A stretch of 36,849 nucleotides of DNA from Deinococcales bacterium (GCA_013298185.1 JAAFJQ010000010.1:1-36849), one strand, 5' to 3'. Positions 13,753 to 21,684 are shown, numbered from the stretch's first letter. The notes: a model not told the origin generated them from the letters alone. Made by a program: numbers and translations.

Positions 13753-14988
13753 ATGAGTCTGGCTCGAGTCCGCATTGAAAAACTGGTTTCTGGTGGTCTT
13801 GGCTTGGCTCGCACCGAGAGCGGCGTGGTGCTGGTGGCTGGGTCATTACCAACCGAACTGGTCGAAGTCGAACTGAAGAAAAAACGCGGGGCGCTCGAGG
13901 GGAGCTTGGTGCGGGTAATTCAACCGTCCGAGACTCGAGAAAAACCACCGCGTGGCACACCGCCAACCGCTGATTTGGCTCATGCCACGTATGCGGCTCA
14001 ACTCGAATTCAAACGCGGTTTTGTGACCGAAGCGCTGGAACGTATTGCAAAGCTCGAGACAGAGGTGCTGCCAACAGTGCCGTCAAGTCTCGAGTGGCGT
14101 TATCGGAGCGGGGCGCAGTATGCCCTCTCCCCTGTTGGCTTGGGCTACCGAATCCCAATGTCGCACCGAATTTGGTTGCTGCGCGATGATCCATTGGTAC
14201 ACGAAAACATCGCGGGTGGCTTGGAGAGCATTCGGGCAGATCGTCTCGAGCCGAGTTTAGAAATTGCTTTTCGCAGTAGTTTTTTAACGGGCGAAGTGTT
14301 GGTTTGTTTGATTGGCAAAGAAGAACCGCACCGCTATAAAAAAGCCGTGCATCACCTCAAAGACCTTGGTGTGACGGGTGTCAGTTATGCCTTTGCCTCG
14401 CTCGAGGGGCGCTTTCGGGCTGGTACAGAAACCCTTTGGGGAGCAGAAAGCATTCTCGAGCAGTACGGTGATTTTTCGGTGTCTGTGACCGCCTCGAGTT
14501 TTGCCCAAGTCAATCCATTGGCTGCTTCGCAATTGTACCTCGAGGCGGCGCGGTTGGCGGGTTCTGGGAATCTGGCAATTGATTTGTACGGCGGCAGTGG
14601 CACATTGGGCTTGCATTTAACGAAAAATTTCAAGCAAGTGCAAGTCATTGAAATCAACCCCGAAGCCGTGGCTCGAGGAATTTCGGATGCCTCGAGACTT
14701 GGAGTGAAAAACTTGACTTTTAAGCGCGGTGATGCTTCACGGCTCGAGGGGATTTTTGCCGATTGCATTGCGCTTGACCCGCCACGGGCGGGTTTATCCA
14801 AGGATGTGCTGGATGCGCTGCTCTTGGCTCGAGCGCCACGTTTGGTCTATGTGTCTTGCGACCCTGCCACCTGGGCGCGGGATGTCGGTAAGCTCAGCAA
14901 AGGCGGTTACAAGCTCAGCCATGTTCAACCACATGATTTTTACCCACAAACCAGCCATGTCGAGGTGCTGAGTCGGCTCGAGTTGTAA
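13753..14988 (+). CDS. TrmA/RumA-family RNA (uracil-5-)-methyltransferase without Fe-S cysteines
   Basis: A 411-residue SAM-dependent methyltransferase for uracil in tRNA or rRNA. An N-terminal TRAM-like beta domain spans about residues 1-60. The catalytic half has SFAQVNP, a SAM loop IDLYGGSGTLGL, ALDPPRAGL, and YVSCDPATWARD with the nucleophilic cysteine. The segment between TRAM and the central domain, where RumA-type enzymes carry a four-cysteine 4Fe-4S motif ahead of the Y..QL..K helix, reads ADLAHATYAAQLEFKR and has no cysteine. It is thus a cluster-free variant. Whether it targets rRNA U747/U1939 or tRNA U54 positions cannot be told. Confidence 0.88.
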   Translation: MSLARVRIEKLVSGGLGLARTESGVVLVAGSLPTELVEVELKKKRGALEGSLVRVIQPSETREKPPRGTPPTADLAHATYAAQLEFKRGFVTEALERIAKLETEVLPTVPSSLEWRYRSGAQYALSPVGLGYRIPMSHRIWLLRDDPLVHENIAGGLESIRADRLEPSLEIAFRSSFLTGEVLVCLIGKEEPHRYKKAVHHLKDLGVTGVSYAFASLEGRFRAGTETLWGAESILEQYGDFSVSVTASSFAQVNPLAASQLYLEAARLAGSGNLAIDLYGGSGTLGLHLTKNFKQVQVIEINPEAVARGISDASRLGVKNLTFKRGDASRLEGIFADCIALDPPRAGLSKDVLDALLLARAPRLVYVSCDPATWARDVGKLSKGGYKLSHVQPHDFYPQTSHVEVLSRLEL

Positions 14989-15020
14989 TCTGCACTGAAA
15001 CTTTTTAAGGCAAAACCGCG

Positions 15021-15026
15021 TAGAGT
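15021..15026 (+). promoter_or_regulatory. -10 box of a leaderless promoter (NfeD gene)
   Basis: TAGAGT in the context GCGTAGAGT ends six bases before the ATG at 15033. Confidence 0.55.
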
Positions 15027-15032
15027 AAGGTT

Positions 15033-16343
15033 ATGAAACGTCTTTTATCCGCGATTTTAATGCTTTTAGGAACGATTGGTCTTGCTCAGCCTGCCAAACC
15101 AGCAGGGGACGGTGTGATTCTGCGGGTCGAAGGCGAAATCCAACCTGCCAGTGCCGCGCTTCTTAAAAAGCAAATCGAACAAGCCAACCTCGAGAATCGC
15201 CCACTGATTGTGATCGAAGTGCAAACCCCCGGTGGTCGGGTGGATGCCGCCATTGAAATGTCTGATGCGATCATCTCGAGTAAAGTGCCTACGCTGGCTG
15301 TGGTCAGAAATGCCTTTAGTGCTGGTGCTTTGATTGCCATGAGCGCTGAGCAACTGGCGATGCTGCCAGCTTCGGAAATCGGGGCTGCACTGCCAATTAC
15401 TGGGGCTGGTCAAGCCATCGAAGGCGATGTCGGTGAAAAAATCAACAGCGCGGTGCGAGGCAAGTTTCGTAGTGTTGCCGAAACTCGAGGGCGCAATAAA
15501 GACGCTGCCGAGGGCATGGTCAATCCAAATAAAGTCATTCCGGGCTTAAAAGAAAAAGGTGAGATTCTGACCCTGACCGCGCCTGAAGCAGTCAAGAACA
15601 ACATCGCTGATTTCACCGCACAAAGTATAGAAGATGCTGTGCGCCAAGCTGGTTTTGCCAATCTTAAACTCGAGAAGTATGTCTTGTCGCCTTCTGAACA
15701 GATTGGCGCGGTGCTGACCAATCCGATCATTGCTGGGATTTTATTGGCAGTGGGCATTATCGGGATTTTGATTGAACTCTTTCACCCGGGTCTGGCTGCC
15801 CCGGGCATCATTGGTGGTGTGGCGCTGGTGGCGTACTTCATGGGTGGCTTGCTGACGGGTAGCGGTAACACCGTGGCGTTTATTCTCTTTATCGCTGGGA
15901 TTTTGCTGATTATGGCAGAATTACTGATTGTTCCTGGTGCAACGGTGATTGGTTTACTTGGAGCTGGGAGTATCCTTGCCAGCATTTACTTGCAGTTCGG
16001 TCAGAGTTTTCCTGTGGTGGCTGGCACGGCTGCAATAATTGGTGGGCTTGGCATTGGTCTGGCTTTGTGGAAATTACCAAAAAGCACATTGCTCAGCCGG
16101 TCAATTTTTTTGAACACCACCATGTCGGGGACTGGCACAGCCGTGTCCTTACCTGTGGGCGCTCCATCAAAACTCGAGGGGCGTTTTGGCACGGCGATTT
16201 CGGATTTGCGTCCTAGTGGCGTGGCGAGTATCGAAGGCGAACGCATGGATGTGGTGGCTGATGGTGAATTTATCAAAGCTGGCACGATGCTCGAGGTGAC
16301 TCGGGTTGAAGGGCGGCGGATTGTGGTCAAAACTAAAGCCTGA
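15033..16343 (+). CDS. NfeD-family membrane serine protease
   Basis: A 436-residue protein with a signal peptide (cleavage probably after GLAQ), a ClpP-like serine protease domain at about residues 25-220 with the nucleophile in NAFSAGALIAMSA (Ser96), four to five membrane helices at about 225-350 rich in Gly and Ile, and a C-terminal OB-fold NfeD domain ending RIVVKTKA. Family members cleave stomatin/flotillin-type proteins, and here the next gene is the flotillin-like floA, 58 bp downstream. The pair probably organises or surveys membrane microdomains. The start is behind a TAGAGT box, leaderless. The full-length form with the protease domain is present. Confidence 0.92.
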   Translation: MKRLLSAILMLLGTIGLAQPAKPAGDGVILRVEGEIQPASAALLKKQIEQANLENRPLIVIEVQTPGGRVDAAIEMSDAIISSKVPTLAVVRNAFSAGALIAMSAEQLAMLPASEIGAALPITGAGQAIEGDVGEKINSAVRGKFRSVAETRGRNKDAAEGMVNPNKVIPGLKEKGEILTLTAPEAVKNNIADFTAQSIEDAVRQAGFANLKLEKYVLSPSEQIGAVLTNPIIAGILLAVGIIGILIELFHPGLAAPGIIGGVALVAYFMGGLLTGSGNTVAFILFIAGILLIMAELLIVPGATVIGLLGAGSILASIYLQFGQSFPVVAGTAAIIGGLGIGLALWKLPKSTLLSRSIFLNTTMSGTGTAVSLPVGAPSKLEGRFGTAISDLRPSGVASIEGERMDVVADGEFIKAGTMLEVTRVEGRRIVVKTKA

Positions 16344-16358
16344 CCGTCCAAAAAAGCG

Positions 16359-16364
16359 TAGTAT
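16359..16364 (+). promoter_or_regulatory. -10-like box between the NfeD gene and floA
   Basis: TAGTAT in the context GCGTAGTAT, matching GCGTAGAGT before the NfeD gene. It would give floA a separate start with a leader of about 30 nt that includes GAGGAGG (16388-16394). Confidence 0.45.
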
Positions 16365-16401
16365 CACTTGAAGTAGTCAATGTCCTTGAGGAGGATTTAA
16401 C

Positions 16402-17376
16402 ATGGAAGCATTTATTTTTATTGGTGTGTTGGTAATCGTTGGTTTTTGGATTTTGTTTAGTGTGATTCCAACAGGTTTGTGGATTTCAGCACTGGCAAGC
16501 GGTGTGATGGTTGGTTTGCCAAGTCTGATTGGTATGCGTTTGCGGCGGGTTGCTCCTGCTCGAATCATTTATCCACTGATTAAAGCCCGCAAAGCTGGTC
16601 TGCCAGATGTGTTGCAGAACAACCTCGAGGCGCACTTTTTGGCTGGCGGTAACGTGGACAAAGTTGTGGATGCCCTGATTGCAGCTGGCAAAGCCGGTAT
16701 CCCCCTGACTTTCGAGCAAGCCACCGCGATTGACCTTGCTGGGCGCGATGTGCTGGATGCGGTGCGTGTCTCGGTCAACCCAAAAGTGATTCAAACGCCA
16801 ATGGTTACGGGTATGGCACAAGATGGTATTCAGTTGCTTGCCACGGCTCGTATCACGGTGCGTGTGAAAATTGACCGACTTGTCGGTGGTGCTGGTGAAG
16901 AAACGATCATCGCTCGAGTCGGCGAAGGTATCGTGGCTGCAATCGGTGCTGCCCAAGACCACAAAGCGGTTCTCGAGCAACCCGATATTATCTCCAAGAC
17001 CACGCTTGCCAAAGGCTTAGACGCTGGTACTGCTTTCGAGATTCTTTCGATTGACATTGCCGAAGTGGATGTTGGTAAGAACATCGGCGCACAGCTCAAG
17101 ACCGACCAAGCCGAAGCCGAAAAGCGTGTAGCTCAAGCCAAAGCCGAAGAACGCCGCGCCATGGCGGTTGCGGTTGAACAAGAAATGCAGGCTCGAGTCC
17201 AAGAAATGCGTGCCAAAGTGGTTGAAGCCGAATCCCAAGTGCCACTGGCACTGGCGGAAGCCTTTAAGAGCGGCAAACTTGGCGTCATGGATTACTACAA
17301 CATGCAGAACCTCCAAGCCGACACCAGTATGCGTGGTGCGATTTCCGAATCAGCCAAACGCGATGCGAGTAAGTAA
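16402..17376 (+). CDS. floA: Flotillin-like protein FloA
   Basis: A 324-residue membrane scaffold protein of the FloA/YqfA type. A hydrophobic N-terminal hairpin (about residues 3-45) anchors it to the inner face of the membrane. An SPFH-like core follows, with [20 protein letters not shown] and [21 protein letters not shown] Glu-Ala-Lys-rich coiled coil covers about 220-290 ([15 protein letters not shown]). The strong GAGGAGG site seven bases before the ATG contrasts with the leaderless genes around it. Partners in the family are the NfeD proteases, and one is encoded directly upstream. The following gene encodes an anchored protein of unknown function that may belong to the same unit. Confidence 0.93.
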   Translation: MEAFIFIGVLVIVGFWILFSVIPTGLWISALASGVMVGLPSLIGMRLRRVAPARIIYPLIKARKAGLPDVLQNNLEAHFLAGGNVDKVVDALIAAGKAGIPLTFEQATAIDLAGRDVLDAVRVSVNPKVIQTPMVTGMAQDGIQLLATARITVRVKIDRLVGGAGEETIIARVGEGIVAAIGAAQDHKAVLEQPDIISKTTLAKGLDAGTAFEILSIDIAEVDVGKNIGAQLKTDQAEAEKRVAQAKAEERRAMAVAVEQEMQARVQEMRAKVVEAESQVPLALAEAFKSGKLGVMDYYNMQNLQADTSMRGAISESAKRDASK

Positions 17377-17453
17377 GAGAGGAAAGGTAAAAGAGAAAAG
17401 AGAAAAGTAGGAAATTACTTTGACCTTTCATCTTTTCTCTTTCTTCTTCCGCC
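17377..17453. repeat. Heptad repeat tract: purine heptads then pyrimidine heptads
   Basis: From the base after the floA stop, GAGAGGA, AAGGTAA, AAGAGAA, AAGAGAA and AAGTAGG, then AAATTAC, then TTTGACC, TTTCATC, TTTTCTC, TTTCTTC and TTCCGCC follow in seven-base phase. The two halves are partly complementary (GAGAAAAG with CTTTTCTC) and could fold as a long hairpin before the next gene. Confidence 0.7.
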
Positions 17454-17465
17454 CTAAGGAATCCC

Positions 17466-18344
17466 ATGAACCAGAATAACCCTGTTCAATTCCTCATCAA
17501 CCTCCTGCTCAAGAATCCCGAGTTGCTGATTATTGCGTTTGTGATTCTCTCGAGTGTTTTTAATTTTATCAATCAGTCAGGTAAACGCCTTCGAGATGCA
17601 CAACGCGAAGCTCAGGAAGCCGAGGAGCGCCGTCGGCGTGGTTTTATGGATCAAGAAACTGACCCTGCCACGCAAAGCTATGATGGGTACTTAAAACGCA
17701 CTGAGCAACCAGATGCCACACTTGCACCGCCACCGCGCCCAACGGTTTCACCAAAAAGCGAGCAGGAACTCAAAGACCTACAAGCCGATATTCTCGAGGC
17801 GCTTGGCATGGGGACACAAAAAACCACTCAAGCCAACACCAACCCTCAAGAGGATTTGCGGCGTAAACTGGCAGAGAAAATGGGGCGCACCACCATGCAA
17901 TCAGCTCCTCAAGCCCCGCTTGGGCGCGGTAAACCACCCCCGCCAGCTCCGGCTGGGATGATGCGCCCACCACCTCGAGCAGAAAATAAACCGATCGAAA
18001 CGACCATCAAGCCCAACATCGAGGTCTACCTCGAGCAATCTAAGCCAGAACGACTCGAGGGTGATTCCAGACCCGACAGCCTTGGTCACAGCAAACGCCA
18101 ACCTCATTTTGATATGCCTGCTCGGCGTGACCCGAGTTTAGAAGGCTCACTTGCCTTTAAGAACGAAGGTGGCTCGACAGTTGTGGCGCTTAAAGGCATT
18201 CAAGAAGTGCGCGGCAAGGAAATTGTGCCAACAGCTCGCACCTCGAATGTACCGCAAACTCGTTTTATTGACACCCGCGAAGCTGTCTCTGGCTTTGTCT
18301 GGAACGAGATTCTGGATCGTCCGCGTTCGATGCGTCGTCGCTAA
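17466..18344 (+). CDS. Membrane-anchored low-complexity protein of unknown function, next to floA
   Basis: I do not recognise a family in this 292-residue protein. One hydrophobic helix (about residues 16-36, LLIIAFVILSSVFNFI) is followed by a charged Arg/Glu coiled-coil-like stretch (about 40-60), then a Pro/Gln-rich disordered region (70-200) and a conserved-looking C-terminus (about 225-292) with FKNEGGSTVVALKGIQEVRG and FVWNEILDRPRSMRRR. The AAGGAA site lies before the ATG. Position directly after the NfeD gene and floA suggests a role with the flotillin scaffold. A similar layout, one helix and a disordered cytosolic tail, is common in membrane adaptor proteins. Confidence 0.6.
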   Translation: MNQNNPVQFLINLLLKNPELLIIAFVILSSVFNFINQSGKRLRDAQREAQEAEERRRRGFMDQETDPATQSYDGYLKRTEQPDATLAPPPRPTVSPKSEQELKDLQADILEALGMGTQKTTQANTNPQEDLRRKLAEKMGRTTMQSAPQAPLGRGKPPPPAPAGMMRPPPRAENKPIETTIKPNIEVYLEQSKPERLEGDSRPDSLGHSKRQPHFDMPARRDPSLEGSLAFKNEGGSTVVALKGIQEVRGKEIVPTARTSNVPQTRFIDTREAVSGFVWNEILDRPRSMRRR

Positions 18345-18348
18345 CCCC

Positions 18349-18377
18349 TTGACGGAATGCGATTCTATTGTTACACT
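18349..18377 (+). promoter_or_regulatory. Promoter TTGACG-17-TACACT for tRNA-Ala
   Basis: TTGACG (18349-18354) and TACACT (18372-18377) with a 17-bp spacer, 12 bp before the tRNA. The tRNA-Ile promoter has the same -35 hexamer and spacing. Confidence 0.75.
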
Positions 18378-18389
18378 CCTCCAGCGCTC

Positions 18390-18464
18390 GGGGGTGTAGC
18401 TCAGTGGGAGAGCGCTCGCTTTGCAAGCGAGATGTCGTGAGTTCGAATCTCTCCACCTCCACCA
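18390..18464 (+). tRNA. tRNA-Ala (anticodon TGC)
   Basis: Acceptor arms GGGGGTG (18390-18396) and CACCTCC (18454-18460) pair with one G-U. The anticodon stem CTCGC/GCGAG encloses TTTGCAA, giving TGC. T loop TTCGAAT, discriminator A, encoded CCA at 18462-18464. It is not part of an rRNA operon in this window. Confidence 0.95.
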
Positions 18465-18470
18465 AAGAAA

Positions 18471-18496
18471 AACCTCTGCCTAAGCAGAGGTTTTTT
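18471..18496. terminator. Terminator of tRNA-Ala, overlapping the end of the BTAD-like gene
   Basis: AACCTCTGC (18471-18479) and GCAGAGGTT (18484-18492) form a nine-pair stem with loop CTAA, followed by six T on the plus strand. The 3' arm and T run are also the last codons of the minus-strand gene, whose TAG stop falls in the loop. Confidence 0.85.
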
Positions 18497-19772
18497 GCTT
18501 CAACACTTCAAGCAGATGTTGGGCTTGTTGCTCGAGCCGAGGAACTTGTTGACTTCTTGCCAGCTCAAGCGCTTCCTGGGCAAGTTCAGCATCTTGGTCT
18601 TTTTCGGCAACCAGTAATAAAGTGCGTAACAACAAAGGCTGATGGGTCACAGTTCGAGCCTCCGCCAAGGCATTACGGGCAAAACTGCCGATGTTGGTGA
18701 TCGCAAATAGGGACATCAAAGCTCGAATTGTAGCGGTTGAATCTTTGGCACTGCGGGCGCTTTTGAAGGCGCGTTCTGCCATCTCGAGGGCTTTTTGTTT
18801 AGCGCCCCATATGGCATGAGCATGGGCTAAAACAGCAAAAGTTAAAGCGTTGGCATCTTCGCCCAGCACTTCGGCAATGCCAATGGCTTGACCAAGAGCA
18901 ATCACAGCCCCTTTGGGTTCTTTGTTTTCCAAAATAGCTTGTTGCAGCAGCGCTTCGCCAATGATTGTTTTGGCGCTCATGGCAAGAAAACCATCTTCAT
19001 GTTCTCGAGCGCTGACAAAGGCTTGTTCGGCTGCCTGAATGGCTTCTGTAAACCGCTCGAGGTAACACAAGGCATTGGCACGGTGCAGCAGCGCCCAGCC
19101 CTCAGACATACCACTTGGTAAGGTTTCTAAGGCGTTCAGGGAATCCTGCAAACGCCCAAGGCGCACAAGGGCGGCAGCGTAATTGACCGAAGCCTCGTGT
19201 TGGGCTTCTGGCTCGAGCAAAGGCAGTGCAGCTTCAAAGGTTTGTGCCGCTTCTACAATTCGTTTGCGCCGCCAACGAAACTGACCCAGCTCTAAGCCCA
19301 GCAAACCCGCGAACCGAGGCTCGAGTTTTTGCTGCTCGTTTTCTACAAACAAAACATTTTTTTGGGCTTCTTCTGTTTTGCCAGATTCCTCGAGCAGCAC
19401 TGCATTTTCGAGCAAGGCTCTTAAGAAAATCCGCCGCAAATCAAAGCGTTCAGCCTCGAGCCAAGTTTCAAAATCTGGGTTTCCTTTAGGTAGATTAGGT
19501 GCAAAATCAGCTTTTAATTGATGCAAGGCTTTTAAGTTGTCGCTGTTGGCGCGGTAAGCCAACACATCCGAAGCACACTCCAGCCGCCACTTTCCAGCCA
19601 CCTGCTCGAGGTACGGGGCAAATTCGCTAAATTCACTGGGCAGATTCTCGAGTTGGATTGGTTTATCGCTCGCTGCCAGTCGCACCAACACTGGCAACAA
19701 ATCTAGTGCTGGTTCAACCACCCGATCATCTATTCTAAATTCAATCTTTCCAAGCAAGCTCACCGATAACAT
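18480..19772 (-). CDS. BTAD-like TPR protein (SARP-related, degenerate N-terminus)
   Basis: A 430-residue helical protein. The N-terminus MLSVSLLGKIEFRIDDRVVE has the strand pattern that opens SARP/BTAD regulators, but the winged-helix DNA-binding part is short and degenerate. The motif FETWLEAERFDLRR near residue 118 is typical of the bacterial transcriptional activator domain, and the rest (about 130-425) is a chain of TPR-like helices. It may be a regulator that has lost or reduced DNA binding, or a pure TPR scaffold. The frame extends to 19850 into a repeat tract. The ATG at 19772 is chosen because a TACCAT box stands six bases before it. The last codons run through the tRNA-Ala terminator. 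Confidence 0.65.
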   Translation of the reverse strand: MLSVSLLGKIEFRIDDRVVEPALDLLPVLVRLAASDKPIQLENLPSEFSEFAPYLEQVAGKWRLECASDVLAYRANSDNLKALHQLKADFAPNLPKGNPDFETWLEAERFDLRRIFLRALLENAVLLEESGKTEEAQKNVLFVENEQQKLEPRFAGLLGLELGQFRWRRKRIVEAAQTFEAALPLLEPEAQHEASVNYAAALVRLGRLQDSLNALETLPSGMSEGWALLHRANALCYLERFTEAIQAAEQAFVSAREHEDGFLAMSAKTIIGEALLQQAILENKEPKGAVIALGQAIGIAEVLGEDANALTFAVLAHAHAIWGAKQKALEMAERAFKSARSAKDSTATIRALMSLFAITNIGSFARNALAEARTVTHQPLLLRTLLLVAEKDQDAELAQEALELARSQQVPRLEQQAQHLLEVLKQKTSA

Positions 19773-19778
19773 GCTGTG

Positions 19779-19784
19779 ATGGTA
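19779..19784 (-). promoter_or_regulatory. -10 box of a leaderless promoter (BTAD-like gene)
   Basis: TACCAT on the minus strand ends six bases before the ATG at 19772. Confidence 0.4.
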
Positions 19785-19800
19785 CAACGGTAGAAGGGTC

Positions 19801-19898
19801 AAAGATGAAGGACGAAAGACAAAGGACGAAAGACGAAGGACGAAAAACAAAGGACGAAAGACGAAGGACGAAAGACGAAGGACGAAGGACGAAAGACG
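19801..19898 (+). repeat. Fourteen tandem heptanucleotides AARRACG
   Basis: Fourteen heptads in unbroken phase, mostly alternating AAAGACG and AAGGACG, so that a 14-bp dimer period is visible. Variants are AAAGATG, AAAGACA and AAAAACA. The tract lies between the divergent BTAD-like and zinc-ribbon genes. It encodes nothing likely; an open frame running through it on the minus strand is an artefact of the repeat. Confidence 0.95.
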
Positions 19899-19909
19899 AA
19901 GGCAACCAA

Positions 19910-19933
19910 CTTTTTACCTTTTGACCTTTTTAC
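19910..19933 (+). repeat. Three tandem octanucleotides CTTTTKAC
   Basis: CTTTTTAC, CTTTTGAC and CTTTTTAC abut one another between the two heptad blocks. Confidence 0.8.
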
Positions 19934-19934
19934 C

Positions 19935-19983
19935 CTCATAGCTCATAGCTCATAGCTCACAGCTCGTAGCTCATAGCCCATCG
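19935..19983 (+). repeat. Seven tandem heptanucleotides CTCATAG
   Basis: Seven heptads in phase: CTCATAG three times, CTCACAG, CTCGTAG, CTCATAG and CCCATCG. This second heptad family has a different sequence from the first, 37 bp away. Confidence 0.9.
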
Positions 19984-20045
19984 CCCAAACCTATTTGAAC
20001 CACAGTACTTTTAGCAGTCACTGGCAATTTAGGTCTAAAAATGTG

Positions 20046-20051
20046 TACGAT
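20046..20051 (+). promoter_or_regulatory. -10 box that sets the zinc-ribbon gene start
   Basis: TACGAT ends six bases before the GTG at 20058, downstream of a longer in-frame start at 19995. Confidence 0.5.
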
Positions 20052-20057
20052 AGGGAT

Positions 20058-20759
20058 GTGAACGCGCTCGAACTCCTCGGCACGATTCAAGCGATGGACT
20101 TGGATTTAGACAAGCTACGACTTGACGAAGATAGTATTCCCGGAGAACTAAAAGCCGCTCGGGACGATAAAATCAGGCTTAATCAGCAACTCGAGAAGCT
20201 GCGCTTAGAACACTTGGCGGTGCGACGTAAACTCGGTGAAGCTGAACTCGAGTTGGCTTCCTTGGGTGAGCAACTGAAACGCGCTGAACACGATCAGCAG
20301 CATTCGAGCAGCGCCAAGGAACAGGGACAGTATGCCAGTCGGGTGGTTTCGTTGCGTGGCGAAATCAATGATTTAACCGATGACACCTTGCCGCTGACCG
20401 AAAAGTTAGACGACTTAAACACTCAAATCGAAGAAATCGGCATTGCGTTGGATGAATTAGAACCAAAACTCGAGCATTTGGAAAGTTTGGACGATGACCG
20501 CATCAAAGAACTGCAAAAACAATTCTTAGAACAACAAGCCAAGCGCAATGCCGTATCCGCCAACCTCGATGAAAAAGTCTTAAAAGAATACGACCAAGTG
20601 CGAAAATCCAAAAAAGGCATTGGTTTTGTCAAGGTTGTGGCTGGCAAATGTGGTGGTTGCAAAGTGCAACTCACACCTAATCTGGTGCAGCGCATTCGGG
20701 CGGGGCAATTTCCAGTCAAATGCCAATCTTGTGGGCGGATTCTAGCGCCTTCGGTTTAA
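20058..20759 (+). CDS. Coiled-coil protein with C4-type zinc ribbon
   Basis: A 233-residue protein. Residues about 5-180 are a long antiparallel coiled coil (heptads of Leu, Glu, Lys and Arg). The C-terminus carries a four-cysteine zinc ribbon, CGGCKVQLTP and CQSCGRIL. This is a conserved bacterial family often annotated as a C4-type zinc ribbon protein, of uncertain nucleic-acid-related function. The frame opens at 19995, but the GTG at 20058 is chosen because TACGAT stands six bases before it and the resulting N-terminus NALELLGTIQAMDLDLDKL fits the family length. It heads an operon with the GNAT gene (4 bp gap) and a small membrane-protein gene. Confidence 0.8.
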   Translation: MNALELLGTIQAMDLDLDKLRLDEDSIPGELKAARDDKIRLNQQLEKLRLEHLAVRRKLGEAELELASLGEQLKRAEHDQQHSSSAKEQGQYASRVVSLRGEINDLTDDTLPLTEKLDDLNTQIEEIGIALDELEPKLEHLESLDDDRIKELQKQFLEQQAKRNAVSANLDEKVLKEYDQVRKSKKGIGFVKVVAGKCGGCKVQLTPNLVQRIRAGQFPVKCQSCGRILAPSV

Positions 20760-20763
20760 GACG

Positions 20764-21228
20764 ATGCAACACGATTCACCTCTCGAGACTCGCCGAGCCT
20801 TAAAGCGCGACCTTGAGCCTTTGATGCAGCTTTGCTTGGCTTGGGAAGGCGCTCCAGCGGCGCGTGACCCTGTGCGTTTGCGTGAACTGCTCGAGCAGGC
20901 ATTAACCGATGATGACAGCACGGTGTACTTGGCTTTTGTTGGGGTGCAATTGCTTGGTTTTTCGCACATCACTTTTCAAGCCCGTCCAATGCGTTTGGGT
21001 TGGCGTTGTACCATCGAAGAACTTCATGCGCTGCCAGCTTATACTGGGCAAGTCGAAACGGCTTTGCTCAGCGCCATTGTCCATGAATGCCGCGAACGCG
21101 GCGATGTGATTGCACTGTATTTGCTGACCCAACCCGACCTCGAGCCTCGGCAATTTGAGTTTTACCTTGATTTGGGCTTTAAGGAACGTGGGCGCGAAGT
21201 GCTGATTTGGAACGGGGGCTTGTTGTGA
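20764..21228 (+). CDS. GNAT-family acetyltransferase
   Basis: A 154-residue protein with the outline of a Gcn5-related N-acetyltransferase: an N-terminal helix pair (RDLEPLMQLCLAWEG), a central strand pair STVYLAFVGVQLLGFSHITF, a strand-turn region RCTIEELHALPAYTGQVETALL where the acetyl-CoA loop should lie (the usual Q/RxxGxG/A is degenerate) and a C-terminal FYLDLGFKERGREVLIW. The substrate is unknown. The start is four bases behind the zinc-ribbon stop with no strong ribosome site, and the next gene overlaps its stop (GTGA), so all three are co-translated. Confidence 0.7.
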   Translation: MQHDSPLETRRALKRDLEPLMQLCLAWEGAPAARDPVRLRELLEQALTDDDSTVYLAFVGVQLLGFSHITFQARPMRLGWRCTIEELHALPAYTGQVETALLSAIVHECRERGDVIALYLLTQPDLEPRQFEFYLDLGFKERGREVLIWNGGLL

Positions 21229-21641
21229 ATTACGCCGCGTTGCTGGCGGTGCTGGTGGTGCTGGGCTTGGCTTTTCCAGTGCTGGTGCGCCTTGCCAATG
21301 CCAATGGGATACCGCAAGCCATCAGTGTGGTGGCAGGTGCGCTTGGTGGGGTTTTGGTTCTGGCATGGTTTTTGATCAGAGAACGGGTCAATCGCTATCG
21401 CCAGATTTCAGCGCGGGTCGAACAAGTCAAAGCCCGTGTTCTCGAGCAACCCGAATCCAGCCAAGTCTATTTTGACCAAAACGAACACCTTGGCGATTTA
21501 CTCGTCAGTATCAACCGCCGCCGCGAAGCACTGGCGGTCTTTGAGCAGTACCTTGCACTCGAGAAAAGCGCAGGGCGAGAATTGCCGAAGCTCGAAACCA
21601 AAATGGCAAAACTCAAAGCCCATTTGGACGAGTTACAATAA
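21225..21641 (+). CDS. Small membrane protein of unknown function
   Basis: A 138-residue protein with two hydrophobic helices in the first 50 residues (AALLAVLVVLGLAFPVLVRL and a second around ISVVAGALGGVLVLAWFLIR), then a soluble helical tail with a TPR-like pair (about 70-115, LGDLLVSINRRREALAVFEQ). The GTG start overlaps the TGA of the GNAT gene by three bases, with GGGG upstream. I do not recognise the family. It is the last gene of the three-gene operon. An upstream in-frame start at 21207 would lie inside the GNAT gene. Confidence 0.65.
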   Translation: MNYAALLAVLVVLGLAFPVLVRLANANGIPQAISVVAGALGGVLVLAWFLIRERVNRYRQISARVEQVKARVLEQPESSQVYFDQNEHLGDLLVSINRRREALAVFEQYLALEKSAGRELPKLETKMAKLKAHLDELQ

Positions 21642-21684
21642 ATTCCAATTTGGACAAGTTGCAATGAACTGACATTGGGTGCGG

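Noticed and set aside
19773-19850. N-terminal extension of the BTAD-like protein to 19850
   Set aside because: The added residues are encoded partly by the heptad repeat; the ATG at 19772 follows a TACCAT box and starts the family-like strand.
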